Assembly (NCBI GenBank): GCA_946406095.1
Contig: CAMJJO010000027.1
Location: 1-15,234, forward strand
Source: an uncultured Bacteroidales bacterium
GTDB lineage: Bacteria > Bacteroidota > Bacteroidia > Bacteroidales > UBA932
Length of the DNA stretch: 15,234 nucleotides
Reading direction: 5' to 3'
Position 1 is the stretch's first letter, and each line of letters starts with the position of its first letter. This document shows, piece by piece, positions 14,675 to 15,234 of the stretch. The translations under genes were made by a program, and so were the position numbers. Below the pieces are notes generated by a model. The model did no database searches and had not been told where the DNA came from. It was given only the letters and a program-made list of their open reading frames with translations.

Positions 14675-15234
14675 ATGGCATTTTCTTTTTTGAATCAGGA
14701 ACTGGCAATCGACCTCGGAACTGCCAACACCGTCATCTATCAGAACGATGAAATCGTGCTGGACGAGCCGAGTATCGTGGCCATCGACAATAACACCAAC
14801 AAATGCATCGCCATCGGGCAGAAGGCGAAACTGATGCAGGAGCGCACCAACCCCGGCATCAAGACCATCCGCCCCCTCAGGGACGGTGTGATCGCAGACT
14901 TCAACGCCGCCGAGATGATGATCCGCGGGTTCATCAAGCAGGTGAACAGCAAGCGCCACAGCCTCTTCACCCCCAATCTGAAGGTGGTCGTGGGCATCCC
15001 TTCCGGGTCGACGGAAGTCGAGATCCGTGCCGTGCGCGACTCTTCCGAGCACGCCGGAGGGCGGGACGTGTACCTCATCCACGAGCCTATGGCTTCCGCT
15101 CTGGGAATAGGGCTGGAAGTGCTTGCCCCTAAAGGCAGCATGGTGGTGGACATAGGCGGCGGAACCACCGAGATTGCAGTCATTTCCCTCGGCGGCCTGG
15201 TCATCCAGGACAGCATCCGCACCGCGGGAGACGT
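14675..15234 (+). CDS. mreB: Rod shape-determining protein MreB, 5' part only
   Basis: The frame from the ATG at 14675-14677 stays open to the window edge (186 codons plus two bases) and encodes the N-terminal half of the bacterial actin MreB. It contains the phosphate-1 loop AIDLGTANT (11-19), DEPSIVAID (30-38), VVVGIPSG (104-111), LIHEPMASALGIGL (134-147, with the catalytic-type E137) and the phosphate-2 loop VVDIGGGTTEIAVIS (157-171). MreB polymerises under the inner membrane and guides the elongasome (MreC, MreD, RodA, PBP2). The early hydrophobic MAFSFL may act in membrane contact. Genes for those partners often follow mreB but would lie outside this window. It diverges from ispD over 71 bp. 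The family is certain; an MreB-like paralogue cannot be excluded from half a protein. Confidence 0.95.
   Translation, partial: MAFSFLNQELAIDLGTANTVIYQNDEIVLDEPSIVAIDNNTNKCIAIGQKAKLMQERTNPGIKTIRPLRDGVIADFNAAEMMIRGFIKQVNSKRHSLFTPNLKVVVGIPSGSTEVEIRAVRDSSEHAGGRDVYLIHEPMASALGIGLEVLAPKGSMVVDIGGGTTEIAVISLGGLVIQDSIRTAGD

Noticed and set aside
1..15234. CRISPR arrays, tRNA genes, insertion sequences, att sites or defence genes
   Set aside because: I found no repeated spacer-like units, cloverleaf sequences, transposase or integrase motifs, or nuclease/defence domains. The region is core chromosome.

Overview
The window looks like an ordinary, tightly packed stretch of a Bacteroidota (Bacteroidales-like) chromosome. 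The evidence is the promoter style (TAnnTTTG -7 boxes, no consistent Shine-Dalgarno), a DUF3109 protein, a Bacteroidetes-type U32 protein and a TopA that ends in C-terminal repeats. Coding DNA is GC-rich, and the few short intergenic gaps are AT-rich. I cannot name a genus from sequence alone. There are no tRNA or rRNA genes, insertion sequences, phage genes or CRISPR arrays, and no gene-free stretch longer than about 180 bp.

Layout: (1) 1-423, the 3' end of a hemW-like radical-SAM gene (+), running tail-to-tail into a minus-strand pair: an exported M16-peptidase-like protein (988-3534) followed by a Cys-rich DUF3109 protein (404-991), joined by a 4-base ATGA overlap. (2) A plus-strand pair diverging from it: a secreted TPR protein (3622-4566) and, 5 bp later, a U32-family protein probably acting in RNA hydroxylation (4572-6329). 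(3) A minus-strand putative lipoprotein of unknown function (6310-7479), then a strong hairpin terminator, then the peptidoglycan operon PBP1A (8675-11017) to ddl (7657-8673), 1 nt apart. (4) A plus-strand topA (11117-13432) with an Lrp/AsnC regulator 3 bp behind it (13436-13921). (5) Minus-strand ispD (13914-14603), divergent from mreB (14675 to the window edge).

Functional theme: four genes serve the cell envelope. IspD lies on the MEP route to the undecaprenyl carrier, Ddl makes the D-Ala-D-Ala stem terminus, PBP1A polymerises and cross-links glycan, and MreB directs elongation. The others cover DNA topology, RNA modification, heme handling, transcriptional control and exported proteins of unknown role.

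Organisation: all three convergent junctions overlap (20, 20 and 8 nt), and all three divergent junctions carry back-to-back -7 boxes. I found no convincing new defence, mobile or biosynthetic system. The items most worth a second look are the M16-like protein that has lost both HxxEH zinc sites, the HemW with a shortened C-terminus, and the overlapping convergent gene ends.
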